A DNA stretch of 64,000 nucleotides from Endocalyx cinctus (lineage: Eukaryota; Ascomycota; Sordariomycetes; Amphisphaeriales; Apiosporaceae): positions 3,498,441 through 3,562,440 of the forward strand of contig BCKC01000001.1 in the NCBI GenBank assembly GCA_001600455.1. Direction: 5' to 3'. Below the pieces are notes generated by a model that was given only the letters and a program-made list of their open reading frames with translations, made no database searches and was not told where the DNA came from. Below are positions 10,983 through 23,700 of this stretch, piece after piece (position 1 is the first letter of the stretch; each line of letters begins with the position of its first letter). The position numbers and the translations under genes are program-made.

Positions 10983-11367
10983 TCAATTAAGTGTTTTCTC
11001 TACAATATGGATTCACGGTCAATCCCTCCTATTTGCTCTTCGATCCAATCCAAGATTTGTAGCTCGGTGATTATATTAATTTATGTACTCTTGTGGGAAT
11101 ACGGAGCTTGGAATCAATTGTACGGTAGAGACAAAAGTTTCTTAATGGGATAGCAATAGGTGATTTCTTTCATGCCCTTGCCCAACTTATAATTTCCGGT
11201 AATCATCTTTACTTTTCACCCTCGCCGCCTTTCTATCCTACTATAGACTAATCCAGCAAGGGAAAAAAAAAGTCCATTTTTACGAACTCCTGGGGCTTGA
11301 TCTATACCTGACATCCCCAGACTTTTCGTGTTTTTCTTTTCCGATTTCTTTCCCCGGATCTCATCTC
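10983..11367. other. Convergent 3' region
   Basis: The 385-bp spacer separates the plus-strand frame ending at 10982 from the 3' end of Cdc16 on the minus strand. It is AT-rich with a short poly-A run near 11262. No gene was seen. Confidence 0.5.
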
Positions 11368-13164
11368 TCAGATCCCCATGCCGGCCGTTTCATCCAGCGC
11401 TTTATTTAACAACTCGGTGGCGATTGGGTCCTGTGGGTGGATCGCCAGGGCCATATGCAGGACCTCGACCGCCTGGGCGTACCCGTCCTCGCGGCCCTGC
11501 TCCATGTAAACGAGGCCCTTGGCGGCGAAGACGGCGGGGTCCTTGCCTCCGAGCCTGAGCACCTCGTCGAACTGGTCGAGGGCCTCCTCGAACTTGCGCC
11601 CGCGGCGGTAGGCGTGGGCTAAGTTGTTGCGGGCGGCGACCCAGGCCTGAGGCTCCGAATCGATGTCCTCGGCGACCTCGAGCGCCTTGAGGAAAAGCGT
11701 GGCCGCGTCCTGGGGACGATCCTGGTGATAGTACACGACGCCCATCTCGTTCAGCAGGAGCGGGTCCGTCTTGCAGAGGCCGTAGGCCGTCTTGAGAAAC
11801 TCGTCCGCCAGGGTCATGTTGTTGAGCGCGTGGTTCTGCATCCCAAGAAATACCTGCGGTAAGTGCGTGCCCATGAACAAGCGCGCCGCCGTCGAGTACG
11901 CCGATATGGCCTGGTCGTGCTCTCCCTCGGCCGCGAACGTATGTGCGAATCCGATCCAGGCCGGGCCGAAGTGCGCGTCCATCATGCTTGCTTTGCTGAA
12001 GTATCTCCGCGCCTCGGCGATTTTGCCGATGGCGAAGTAGTATACGCCCACTGCGAGCCAGGTGCAGGGCTCCTCCGGATGGTTGTCGGCTAGGTCGTGT
12101 GCGATAAGGAACAGGACGTTCTTGCGTCGTAGCTCATATAAACATGCTAAGTGCAGTGGGTAAATGGCGAAATTATACTTGTCCTCTTGTAATATAGCAT
12201 CGGTTATCGAAAGCGCATCCTTGTATCGACACTGTGTATAGAGGAGGTCGGCACGAGCTAGCAGCAGATCCGGGTTGGTAGATAGGTTGTAATGCGTAGA
12301 CAGCGTCTCGCAAGCCGAGGTGAAGGCATCTGGGTTGCGGTACTTGGATAGCCTGGTTGTGTAGAGCATCTTGGTAAATTCGGCGGCTTCTTGCGATAGA
12401 GAAGATGCAGATGTGTCATTGTTTGATATGGTAGTAGGAGAGACGACGATGGAGTCAAAATCGAGAGATTCGAGGAACTGCCACTCCTCGTCGGGAGACA
12501 TGAGTGAGTTTTTCATGAGCTGCTGGAAGGCCTCGAAGCACTGGACATCGATACGAACGGCATCTTTATAGCATTCTTTGGCCCGGTCGAAGGCGTTTTG
12601 TTTCGCATAACAGATCCCTCGGAGAAAGCACATGGCGGCTTCGAAACGTCTATTAGCCGCTTCTTCCTCTTCCCTGCTATTGCTGCGGTCCTGCGACGAT
12701 AATAAAGCGGCCTTGGAGGAAGCGCCTCCCCTCGTGTTATGTCCCGGGCCAGCTACTCGACCACCGGTGGCGTGATGAAGTTTTCGTTTGTTAGACGGGT
12801 TGGAAATCAGATGGGTAGGATTGCGTTCCCCAAGGACGGCAAGAGCGTCATCGAAGCGGTTCTGTTTAATATAGCAATGGGCCGCCAGATATCTGCATGA
12901 GGGATTCCTGGCAATGAGTTCTTGCTTTGAAAGAAATGTTTGGGCTCTTGTATAGTTGCCAGTCGCAAAATGGACTTGAGCAAGCCAGAAGGCATCGTTA
13001 TCATCATCTAAGATTTAGCGTTAGAATCAATAAAGATAAATTATAAATAGAAAGGAAATAAACCAACTTGTTAACGCTAAAAGCTTGTCTCCTATATATA
13101 TGGCAGACTCATGTTGTGCTTTATTCAAGGCATCTTGCCTCCATTCGCGAAGGAAAGCCTCCAT
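11368..13164 (-). CDS. CDC16: Anaphase-promoting complex subunit Cdc16/APC6 (TPR protein)
   Basis: Exons 13164-13068 and 13007-11368 with a 60-nt intron that splits an Asn codon; 578 aa. The N-terminus (FLREWRQDALNKAQ, then GDKLLALTNDDNDAFWLAQV and PSCRYLAAHCYIKQNRFDDA) matches the start of fission-yeast Cut9/Cdc16. The rest is a tandem of TPR helices from about residue 30 to 560, for example TWLAVGVYYFAIGKIAEARR, GPAWIGFAHTFAAEGEHDQA and LLNEMGVVYYHQDRPQDAAT. The protein is a scaffold subunit of the APC/C ubiquitin ligase, which drives anaphase and mitotic exit. It is somewhat shorter than Cut9, because the N-terminal extension and the linker are short. A Ser/Arg/Glu-rich insert (GGASSKAALLSSQDRSNSRE) lies between early TPRs. 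The second exon is GC-rich at its 3' end and generates open frames on the opposite strand that are not genes. Confidence 0.93.
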
Positions 13165-14646
13165 ACTTATATATCGTGACTCCTACCGCGGCATGAGTCT
13201 AACATTAACGCGGTTGGGTTAGATCTTATTACTACAAGCGATGAGATTGTGATTCATGGGATCCCTTTCATGTCTATAACCCGATAACGTAAGTCGAGTT
13301 TATTATGTAGTGTACCGTATGATATAAAAATGGCTGATTACAGGTATGTCGTCGTTAACGTGTTGCTTCATTTTCATTGTTGATATTTTGGCAGGGGTTA
13401 ATTTTAGTAGTAGTGGGGTAACGGCGTCAGGGCGCAAGGGCAGTCTTTAATGTAAAGGTATGATTACATAATTACCAAGCAGCCAGGTACCTAAATCCTC
13501 GTGGACTACACTATTTTCCCTGTCAGCACGGGTCTACCGGTACTTAATACTGACAATCTAGGGTTCTGACGCCACTAACTTGTATTAATTGGCTTGACCT
13601 AAGTTCTAACACAGTCTATACCGTTTAACTGCCTAACTGCTTACATAGTAACTGTCTAAGTGTCATTAGACGGTACTTACACTACTTTAAGCTAACGTAC
13701 AAGACAACTTCCAAGGGATCGTCCCTCAAATGTCAGTAAAAGAAAGAAGAAAAAAAAATTATTAAAACCAAGAATTTAATATCACAAAAACCAATGAACA
13801 GAAGATATCGTGCTTATCATGCGAGAAATCTTAAAAAAAAAAAACCCCCCGAATATCGTAAGTACAAAGGCACCTTAAGAATCATCACTTAGAAAACACT
13901 ACGTCCCACATGATAGATGCATCCACGGATACCGATATATACAGATCCTCCTCCTACTGGCGGCATATGGTAATAAAAAAACTTAAAGTGAGATAACCTT
14001 TAATGTTATTTTACGAAAGGCACAGGCTGACAGGCTGACAGGAAAGCATATACAAGCTGGCAAGTAAGACCATAAATATAAAATACTCAAATACACAGTA
14101 TTGTAACAAGGGGGATCTACATGAGAGTGGATAATTACCAGTCAGTTAAGGATTCGCCAAACCGATCCTAAATTGCGACATGTTCAACTTTACTTCGATA
14201 GATCACTTCCCAAGATGCATGCTCGTGTTAGAAGTAGGTAACAGATGTAAATGGTTGCCGACTTCCATCTTGGCAAAGCCTAACATGGCCAAGAATAACC
14301 TATTTTGCTCAATCACCTAATAATACAACACGAAAAAAGGGGATGAAGGAAGAAGAAAAGAAGATCCTTTTTATTTTTATTTTTCTTTTCTTCATCCGTT
14401 TCGAATCACATCTATCTTGTGTTTCTTTCCTACTTACTTTACGGTTTAATTATCAGACGATAAATGCTATTTAAACCATCTCTTTGCTCGTATGATTCGA
14501 TAACCGTGAACAGACCAATTAGCAGTGGATTCAATAGGTTGGAGAAAGAAGAAGGAAGAGGGTTTGCTGGAACACAACAGACTTCAATCGGCTGAATTGG
14601 TACAGAAAGCTTTTCGACAACAGGAAACAACAAGAAACAAGAAACA
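13165..14646. other. Divergent intergenic region
   Basis: A 1.48-kb AT-rich spacer with the Cdc16 promoter at its left and the SGNH hydrolase promoter at its right. It holds A/C homopolymer runs (13832-13849), a short CAGGCTGACAGGCTGACAGG tandem at about 14022-14041 and a T-rich/A-rich purine stretch at 14338-14395. No gene or RNA was recognised. Confidence 0.5.
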
Positions 14647-15792
14647 ATGCTTACCAACTACAAAGTTCTGGGGATTTGTCTCCTAGCTTTCATTTTGATC
14701 GGTATGTTGTAACTGTTCTCCATTTAATCGCGTTCAACCCCACAAAACCTACCACCCAACCTAGTCGGTCCTTCGTAGGCCTGTGACGAGCTTATTGTTA
14801 GTGAAGTGGTGATCTCGAAAGCTAATTACGATAAAGTAGTGGGTTTATTCTCCCAATCATCCACGGTCGAGTACCAGTGGAACCAGCTCGCGAGCACGTA
14901 TAAGCAGCCAGAGTCGTCGCCGCCGCCACCACCATCATCACCACCATCACCGTCGTTATCGTCATCATTATCACCGCCGTCACCATCACCGTCGTCGTCG
15001 TCTGAGGCGAACAGTTATGGCGCGTTAGCGGGTGGGATACCGTTACGGATCATGTTCATCGGGGCGTCGGTTACGCGAGGGGAGGTGTCAACGGGCGACC
15101 GAGGCTACCGGAAATTCCTGCGGGACGAGCTGACGGCGCTGGGCAACCCGGTCAACTGCGTCGGGTTCAACCGGTTCGGCGACTGGGAGGACAACGACGT
15201 GGAAGGGTACGGGGCGAACCGGATCCGGCAGCTGAAAGAGCACGCGACGCAGGCGGTGCCGGCCCTCCAGCCGAACCTGATCCTCGTCCAGGTCGGCACG
15301 AGCGACTGCTTCCAGCGGGACGACGAGGCCAACATCATCCACCGGATGCGGGACCTGGTCGAGTACATGCTCGAGGCCTCCCCGCGGGCCACCGTCCTCC
15401 TCTCGACCCTCGTCACGACCCCGCATCCGGACTTCGAGCCCTGCACCATCAGCGCGAACGCCCAGATCCGCCAGGTCGCCTACGACCTGATGCGCGAGCA
15501 GAGACGGGTCGCCCTGGCCGAGATGCACTACGATCAGGGCCTTCCCGGTCGCCCCAACCCGGAGGACATAGGCGGAGATCTCATTCACCCCACGGACGAG
15601 GGCTACATCATGATGGGCGAGATATTCATGGAGAAGATCCTAGAGGTCGATCGCTTAGGTTTCCTGCAGCCGCCGGTCGACGTCGGTATACCCGATGATG
15701 GGGAGAACCCCGAATCCCGCGTGGCGGAGGATCGCTTGAGGGAAGAGACTCAGGCACAAAACCCTATTAGCGTGAGACGACGCAGGTTATAA
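14647..15792 (+). CDS. SGNH/GDSL-type hydrolase (CE3-like), membrane-anchored or secreted; 5' splicing uncertain
   Basis: The body (about 14802-15792) encodes the SGNH fold. Block I is RIMFIGASVTRG with the nucleophile Ser codon at 15067-15069, block III is VQVGTSDCFQ, and block V is DLIHPTDEGY with the Asp/His pair at 15577-15588. The motifs and order resemble carbohydrate esterase family 3 and related esterases; in block III the usual GxND is GTSD. This body lacks an ATG before 15052, so an upstream exon is needed. The ATG at 14647 opens MLTNYKVLGICLLAFILIG, a signal peptide or anchor, 14 nt after a CAACAAGAAA-rich leader. The strongest splice pair (GTATGT at 14702, GTAG at 14778) does not keep the frame; GTAACT at 14709 to TTAG at 14801 does. 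A Pro/Ser linker ([18 protein letters not shown]) follows the anchor. The substrate is unknown. Confidence 0.75.
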
Positions 15793-16755
15793 AAAAAAAA
15801 AAAAAGCAACATGGTAAATATGACCTTGGCTATACACGATCGGTGCTGCATTTTAAAATTAAAAGGCGGGAATAGGAGTTCGGGTAATTCTGACTAACCT
15901 AGATATATCATCGGGGTCGAAGAAATGGAAGTACAATGTAGGATTACATGGTGACGGATGTATCATACTATCATAGGATGTAAAATGGCCCGGGTCAGAT
16001 TCGACCACGGAAGCGTTGGGTTTGCTTGGTCATATCATACAGATAAAATATACCCCATAGTAGCCTTAGAACGAGGCACAAAACATAATGTATTAATTAT
16101 CACATTTGTCACTTAAGAGAAGAATGCATTTCGTTTTTATACAAGCCCATACATATTATGTATATTTCCCAGGGTATTGGCTCCGGCACACGTACCCTTT
16201 CCTAACCCAGCCCTCCAACTACCTACGTTGGGTATTTTCAACTTTTAGTAGTGAAACTCCCAGCTCTATCTACTTAGTAAACAACGTAATTCCAACGCAT
16301 CAATCTGTCATGCAAACCATAAAACACATAATACAACACATTACCACCGCCCCTCCCCTTCCTTTTGTACACAAATTCGAACATGAAATATTGCTTATAC
16401 ACGAGAAAAAAAAAAGCAGACGAAACAATTATAAACCGAAAAAAGAAAATAAAAAAGAAACACCACTGCAATGCAAAAAAGAGGCCCGGCCGTGAGAAGA
16501 GGAGAGGATAGATGTCGTATCTCGTGACGAATCATAGATCCCCCTATTCCTAGCCCCGTCCTTCCACCGAACCACCCCACCGATGATAATATTATGAAGA
16601 CAATGGGAAAACACACCGGATGAAGTGTTTCCCCTCGAAGAAGTAAAGACGTGGCGCCGAAACTGAGCATATATGAGCGCCTTAGCGGTCGAGTGTGATC
16701 AGTCCGGGCAGCATACATCCATTTGGAACTGTAGCAATACAGCAAGTAATAAGCC
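15793..16755. other. Convergent intergenic region
   Basis: A 963-bp region between the 3' ends of the SGNH gene (plus) and the kinase gene (minus). It starts with an A13-15 run right after the stop at 15792 and has A-rich tracts at 16407-16460. Open frames here overlap each other on both strands and show no family features. Confidence 0.5.
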
Positions 16756-18933
16756 CTACGCATTGGAGGATCCAGGCCAGCGCTGCCGTAGTTTATCAAC
16801 CCATTGACTGTACAAGACATCGGCAATCTGCTTATTGTGCTCCATGCCAGGCTGCGCCTCGCGACCTGGGAATTTGGCTATCATCGCCGCCTTCTCCAAG
16901 TCTCGCTCTCGATGGGGCGGCTTCTCGGGACTGCCGTTTGTGCTGGCTGCTATGCTGTCTTGCCGTTTCCTATGACTCTTGAGATGCGGGTTGTTCGCTG
17001 CGAGCACGAACTTCGTGGGGCTCTGCGAAGGTGGAGGATTGACCGGGGGGCTCTTCAACGGCGACCTGATAATAACAGTACCCTGAGGCGTTCCCGAATC
17101 CATTACCGAACTCTTCACGGAGACGGAGCCCACGCTCGGCATGAATGCGTTTGACAATCTCGAGTCTTGCGTGATAGATGAATTAAGGTTACGGAGGAGA
17201 TGATATGCTCCTTCGGGGTCAACGGAGTTCAGCACCGCGAACGCATCGGAGAGCTTAGCTAAAGCTTCACGCTGAACCAGATTCGAGGTTTGGGCATGAA
17301 GCTCAGCTAGGGTAGGCTCTAGAGCCTTGGAATACAATCGCCGACCTAGCGTGGCCTCCTTGCTATTGACTTCCACCGTTGAAGGGTGCTTATTCTCGTC
17401 GAACGGATTTTCCAGAGAATTGACACCGGAAACCTGACCAGAGACGGAACTGTCGGAGGGCACTCTTCTGAAGAGACGTTGAGAGGAACCCGAGTTTCCG
17501 AAAGACATGTCTGGTTGCAAGGGTCGTTTCATAGCCGGGACCGGTAGGCCACGCATGGACCCTGTGTTAGACATTTGAGCCACGGAGGACTGTCTCCGCA
17601 CTGTAGACTTGCGCATAGTACCCATTTGGGCCGGAGAAGAGGGCTGAAGTGGAGCATCTCTAATATCCATGCGTCGCAATGCTTCTTCAGTGGAGAAGAT
17701 CGACGATGGTTTCCTAGACCTGATTGTCGCCCGCTTAGGTACAACGGATCTAACAGTGTCGAAAATCCATTCATCCATTTCTTCTTTTGGAGAGAAATCT
17801 TGCAAAGTTTCTTGATAGAAATTCCGATTCTTCTTACGGGTCTTGCTGGCATCAGAGGTACGTTTTCGCTCAATTAGCTCTTGCAAAGCCTCAACTTTGC
17901 CCGCAGATCGGATGAATCGATGCTTCAACAGGTCCTTTGCCGTCGGCCTATCTCTCGGATCCTTCACTAGACACTTGGCGACGAAGTCTTTGAAGTCCTT
18001 AGAGAAATTGCCCTCCAGCGTAGGCGGAGCGTCTTTCGGAATGATCATGAGTACCTTCATAGGATGGGTATCAGACCGGGGAGGCTCTCCTAGGGCAAGC
18101 TCCATAGCGGTAATTCCCAAAGACCAGATGTCGGCCTTAAAACCATAATTTTGCATAATTACTTCCGGGGCCATCCAGAAAGGAGTGCCGACAAATGTTT
18201 GTCGAAGAGATTTGACATTTTCAAGTTGAGCGGCGACGCCGAAATCCGCCAACTTGACCTTACCATTCTCGGCTAGAAGTACGTTGGCAGCTTTGATGTC
18301 GCGATGAATTTTGCCTTCTGCATGAAGGTAATCGAGACCACAAAGGAGCTCGCGGCAGACAATGGCAATCTGGGCTTCACTGAAGCAGCAAGGTTCAGGT
18401 TTGAGCTGTGATACAATTAGTTAAGAGTAAAAAAAAAGATATATAGACGAGGGGTTATAATTTACCAGATCGAGGCATGATCCGCCACCTAGAAATTCCA
18501 TAACAATCCATAGCTTACTTCCACGCATAAAACTGGTCTTGTATTGTGTTACATATGGACTCCCACAAGTACTCAATACTGATATCTCGGCTTGAATGTC
18601 TTGAATATCATCGTCGGTCGATTCAAGGTCGATCTATATAGTATAAAGAAAACCGTGTCAGAAGCGCACAAGTTTGTTTTTCTGATGGTTAATCTCTTGA
18701 GAAGTGGATGCTGTACTTACATGTTTGATTGCGACGGTTTCACCTGTCTTTTTCTCAATGCCCTTGTATACAATACCAAAGCTGCCACCTATAGAGGTAA
18801 AATAAATCAGTCTGCTGGATCGCAAATCACCAATTCGATTGCGCAAATAGAGAGAAAAAAGTGAAGATATGTAAAACTTACGTCCGAGTTCTTCGAGGAC
18901 TTGGTATTGACTGGCAAATCCTCCGTCGGCCAT
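16756..18933 (-). CDS. Ste20-like protein kinase, GCK-III (MST3/MST4/YSK1) class
   Basis: Four exons: 18933-18882, 18788-18721, 18633-18466 and 18405-16756 (introns 93, 87 and 60 nt); 645 aa. The kinase domain covers about residues 11-265: the P-loop GRGSFGIV is assembled across intron 1, Lys39 sits in VAIKH, then DLES and [16 protein letters not shown], the catalytic loop [11 protein letters not shown] (Asp132), DFG at 150-152, the activation segment [13 protein letters not shown] and the GCK signature [13 protein letters not shown] with [11 protein letters not shown]. The segment [18 protein letters not shown] and the helix after the domain fit the GCK-III subgroup, the class of Neurospora MST-1 and fission-yeast Ppk11, more than Nak1/Kic1 or Sid1. 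The C-terminal 350 residues are Ser/Arg-rich and low in order apart from a helical segment [20 protein letters not shown]. The family acts in septation and polarity signalling. The exact orthologue is not certain. Confidence 0.92.
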
Positions 18934-19203
18934 TTTGTTTAAAGATCTTCGTAGGAGGCCGACAGTGTGAATAGTACAAAAAGCGACAAAAGCGAGAAAA
19001 GCAACGGTAGCGATTTAAACTCGGAATCAATGGCAGCGGATAGCAGGCGCCGAGGAGGCAACAACTGCAAGATATTGTTACTGGCAAAGTTTAAAGATAT
19101 AGATTTTTTTTTTTAAGAAGGTTTGTTCATTGAATTAATTGAATCGAAAATAAAATCTGGTGTTGACTTATGAGACTGTGGTACTTAATAATAATAAGTA
19201 GCG

Positions 19204-19224
19204 CCGTTGTCCGTTGTCCGTTGT
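19204..19224. repeat. (CCGTTGT)3 tandem repeat
   Basis: Three perfect 7-bp copies upstream of the kinase gene. Confidence 0.8.
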
Positions 19225-19806
19225 CTGGTAGAAGCTTTAAAGAGCTATGACCAACAACAACAATTTACCGTTTAGGGGGTAGCGTGTTCAGCTCGTAATA
19301 GAAACTTGACCAGGTTCCACGATTATCAAACGTTCGGATCCTTACTTACTACCTAGTAGGTTATTAAGTGGTAGCTACTATGACGACGGTTAATCCTTTT
19401 CTTTTTCGACGACTTGAGAAGATCTTCTCTTGCGACTTCGCGATAGTTCTTGTTCTCATGGTGTAGTGGGCTGAAATAGGTGTCTAAGAAAAGAGAAAGA
19501 AAGAAAAAAGGTAGGAGGAAGAGTCGGTGTATGCATATGGCGGTACCTTAATAAAGTATTATGGTCTTTGAAGGTGACCTTATGGAGGTACATGCCAACG
19601 AAATGGGTATGGGAAGACTTATGATGCAAGGTGTTTTAGGAATATAAGCACCCGACTGGCTAGAAATGTTACAGGGGTATCTCTATTTTATGTCCTATTG
19701 CCAATAAGGTGGAGTATACGAGTATATTTTGTATACTTGTATCCGTAGTGTTATATTGAACTTTCCTTAGTCCTCTTTTTTTGGCGTCTTGTTTACGATA
19801 GTAGAG

Positions 19807-19824
19807 TCTCTCTCTCTCTCTCTC
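19807..19824. repeat. (TC)9 microsatellite
   Basis: Nine TC dinucleotides followed by a T run, in the kinase/Cyk3 spacer. Confidence 0.8.
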
Positions 19825-20764
19825 TTTTATAAAGTAGTTGCATATACGTGTATAGATATAATTCAGATATAACTATAATCAATATCATTATTACAAAAAT
19901 CCATAATTCAATAATATATTATGAGATCTTTCGGTAAATAGAATCATGAAAAAAACAACCAACACATATACAAACTACCTAGGAAAGAAAAGAACTAGTA
20001 ATTAAGTACCTAGTAATAGTCCTGTGTTTGTTTTGAGACATTGAATACGTCAATGTGGAGATATATCGAATCGAGAATCGAGGATCATTGTTTGAATAAA
20101 CAAGATAAAGTTGCGGCGCCGGTTGCTGGGCAACAAGAAGCAGACACCCCTCTGTTATCATTGCTTGTTTAACTGTTTTACTGGGAAAGTACCTAACCCC
20201 AGCAATCCCCAGGCCGTATCTAGCCTAAATTTTACTGAGGCAGCACAGACTCGGCACACTATTCTTGAGGCCCAAGCTTCGTTAATCAACAACCCGATGA
20301 TTGATATTGGAACATCCCCGAAAATATTACCCAAGTACCGTAACTTGTAATTATTACATTACACGTCTTTACTCAAGTTAAACCAACCCTTTACATTTTT
20401 GAATGAGTATAATGGCGAATAATTCAATATAGTTGACGATATGAACTAAATTGCTTTTATTCTAATATCTATCATATTTTAATAAGGCATCTTTGACACA
20501 TCACACCGCTTGTTGAATCGCCGGGGGGTTCTCGATACTTTCGAACGAAAACATTACACCAAACTATTAAAATAGTTCGAATGATCTTAAAGAATAAACA
20601 ACCACAACCGCAACCGTCTAGTTCAACACGTCGATAGATCGTCAAATACGGCGTTTATAAGTGCTGGATCACACGGAGACGACATTAAATACCATCCGCG
20701 CCCAAGCCGGCGTTAAAGTTCGGATTTTGCCTCGACACCGCATTTTCATCATTACACAGGCGCG

Positions 20765-23700
20765 ATGGTATTAGCACCTCCGCCACTACCTACGAGGTTC
20801 CCCTGTTGGTGCAGAGCCGTGTACTCTTGGGGAGGAGAAGTGAGTATTTTATACTTGATGTTGATATTTCGGTAGCCGTCCTTCAACCTACTGACTTTTA
20901 TATTCTCTCGTAGTCGCAACGAGATCTAGGATTTGTCGAGGGTGATTTGATAGAATGTCTGAACGCTGGCGATGGTTCCTGGTGGACGGGAAGATTACGA
21001 CGTAACAAGACCGTCGGTGTCTTCCCGTCTAATTTCGTTCAAGTCTTGCCGGCAGATTTTCGACCCGTCACAAGATCAATAAGCCCGTTGTCCCCGAGTA
21101 ACACGCCTAGCCCGACGAATACGACGCAGAAATCAAAAGCCAAGTCATTTCGCAAACCGTTCGAAGCGTATGCAAAGGCCCCTCATTATACTACCGCGAA
21201 GCAACCTGAAATTATAAGGAACACATCCCATACACCACCTAGAAATAACTCGAATAATTCTCTCCGAAATAGTGTTCATGACCCAGCTATTCGCGCTCAT
21301 TCGCCCCTGCCTCATGAATCTCACAGTTATGGTTCCAGGGTACCATCCCCGGCACCTCCCATGAATCACTACCATTCTAGAGCGCCGTCTCCTGCACCTC
21401 CTATAAATCACTACCACCCCAGAGCGCCGTCCCCTGCTCCTCCAATGAACCACTATAGTATGAGAGCGCATTCTCCCGCCCCCCCACAGCACTATGACTA
21501 CGGCCACCGAGCAGCATCCCCGGCGCCGCCACCTATGCATCACTACGGATCAAGGTCACCATCACCGGCTCCGCCTCGTAGGGGATCATACGAGTCGAGA
21601 AGTCCGTCGCCCGCTCCGTCTTTCGGTTTCAAACCTTACCGCCCTGGAGCGGAGCGCCAATCGCCACCCCCTCCGGCGCCACCGCCTCATCGACATGCGT
21701 TGCTGAATAGGGGCAATTCAAATGCTTCGTATGATAACAGACTTCACGAAGGCTATCACACGCCAAGAATACCTTCACCCTCCCCACAATCTGCAGGCAT
21801 TGATGGACTTACCCCCTCACCACTTAGAGAAGCGATGGACGGTGTTATTGAGCAGTTGGACGCATTAGGTATGGCTGGCGGGGGCGCATCACCCGAGCCT
21901 CCGCTAGATCCCTGGTCACCGGAATCTTTCGACCTTGTTCATCACCGGTCCCGGAGAAAAGCACAACATGGTCGCCCACAGACATCTATAGGCTTAGGAC
22001 ATCAGGATTCCGGGTACGAATCATATACGGAGTCAACGCAAGACAATACGGGGCACAGTGATCATCGAGAAGACCAAGAATTGCCGCATTTAAATAATTA
22101 TGTCGAGAGGATGGAGACTCGTCTTCGCAAGATGCACCAGCATAGCGCGAGTATGAACAGTTCCACAGGTCCTCCGCCACCGCCACCGCCACCGAAAACT
22201 TACATGCCTACGAGACCGAAGTCATCAATAGGCGACCAACCTGCACTAGATAATAGGTTACGGAAACAGAAATCAACTTATGATATAGGAAACTTGGGAA
22301 GAACTGCTACAACGAAAACAAATTTCACAAATTCTTCTTCTGGCAACCGAAGCACTACGACGAACAGCAGCACAAACACTCAAAGTACCAATCGCAGTTT
22401 GATGAGCGGCGTTTCGGCAGGAGGTATCAGCGCTACGAGCGCGGGAAGCTTGGCGAGAAAGAATCAGCGGGCGCGGAGTGCCTTAGGTTTTCGAGATGGC
22501 GATGATGACGACGATATCGATTTGAACCGCCCAGTCACACCTTTCTCCGGCGTGTCTTACCATCCGAGCCATTCAACCTCCGCTATGAGACCGCAGTCGC
22601 AGGCAGCCTTGCATGACGACGGAATTGCTGCGGTCGGTGGCTTGGTACAGCCGGCAGGGGCGAAGCCAAAGAAGTCGAACTTCATAAAGAGAATTTTAGA
22701 GGCGACAAAGACTGGCGTTGCGTCCGGACGTAGTAGTATAGCGATCGGGTCTACGTCTTCGCCATCTCTACCGATGAAATCCATCGGTGGCGGCTCTAGC
22801 ACGCCGAATCTTGAAAGAAGCACGGCGCGAGACATGGGGCTTGGCGCTAGCGTGGACTGGGTACAAGTCCGCCGGGATGTGAATCGATCAAATACTTTGA
22901 GTAAAAATGAGCGAAGTGAGCGACGCGACCGCTGTCAGATGCTGGATTTCCCAGCAATAGATCCAGTTGACGAATTTTATGAAAGCGTCGAGGGACACGA
23001 AAGTGCTGATGGACAACCGGTCCGTGAGCCGATCAACTACCAAGCCATCAACCTAGCCCAAGTCGACAAAAACTCCCGCTTCGTCAGTAGCCTACCGCCA
23101 ATGACAAATGCCGTCACCCTCGCGACAACCTACGTCTGCCGGCCATATAGGAGTGACGTTCAACGATTGCGAGCTATCTTCACTTGGGTGGCAGAAAAAA
23201 TTACCTGGGAAGAAGATTTTGAAGGCGATATCGATACTAGGCGAGTTATACAGAGCAAGCGAGGTTGTGCTGAGGAATATGCCGTACTGGTGCATGAAAT
23301 GTGCGCCGCCATTGGAATTCATTCAGAAATCGTACGCGGCTACCTTAAAGGTCCGGGGGAGGTGCCTGAAATCAACATGATGCCAAGGTCCAATCACTGG
23401 TGGAATGCAGTCCTCATTGATAATGAATGGCGAATGATGGACTGCTGTCTTGCAAGCCCGTCAAACCCTCACCGCAGCAAGTATTCGACCGCCGGTAACG
23501 GAGTTGCCGACTTTTGGTGGTTTCTGGCCCTTCCTACCCAACTCTGCTGGACGCATATACCAGAGCATCACGGTCAGCAACACATATGCCCACCGGTAGC
23601 TCATGAGACGTTACTGAACCTCCCCTGCACTTGCCCCCCCTATTTCAAGAACGGCCTGGCAATGGTGGACTATAATACTTCTTTGATAAGAATTGAGGAC

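Larger units (their letters stand above)
18934..20764. other. Divergent intergenic region between the GCK-III kinase and Cyk3
   Basis: A 1.83-kb spacer with promoters for two genes that both act around septation. It contains (CCGTTGT)3 at 19204-19224 and (TC)9 at 19807-19824, and is AT-rich between 19830 and 20100. No gene is supported; a plus-strand frame at 20111-20350 has no family match that I recognise. Confidence 0.5.

Noticed and set aside
15088..15588. Antisense 166-codon frame in the SGNH hydrolase
   Set aside because: Same cause: GC-rich coding strand; the sense frame carries the enzyme motifs.
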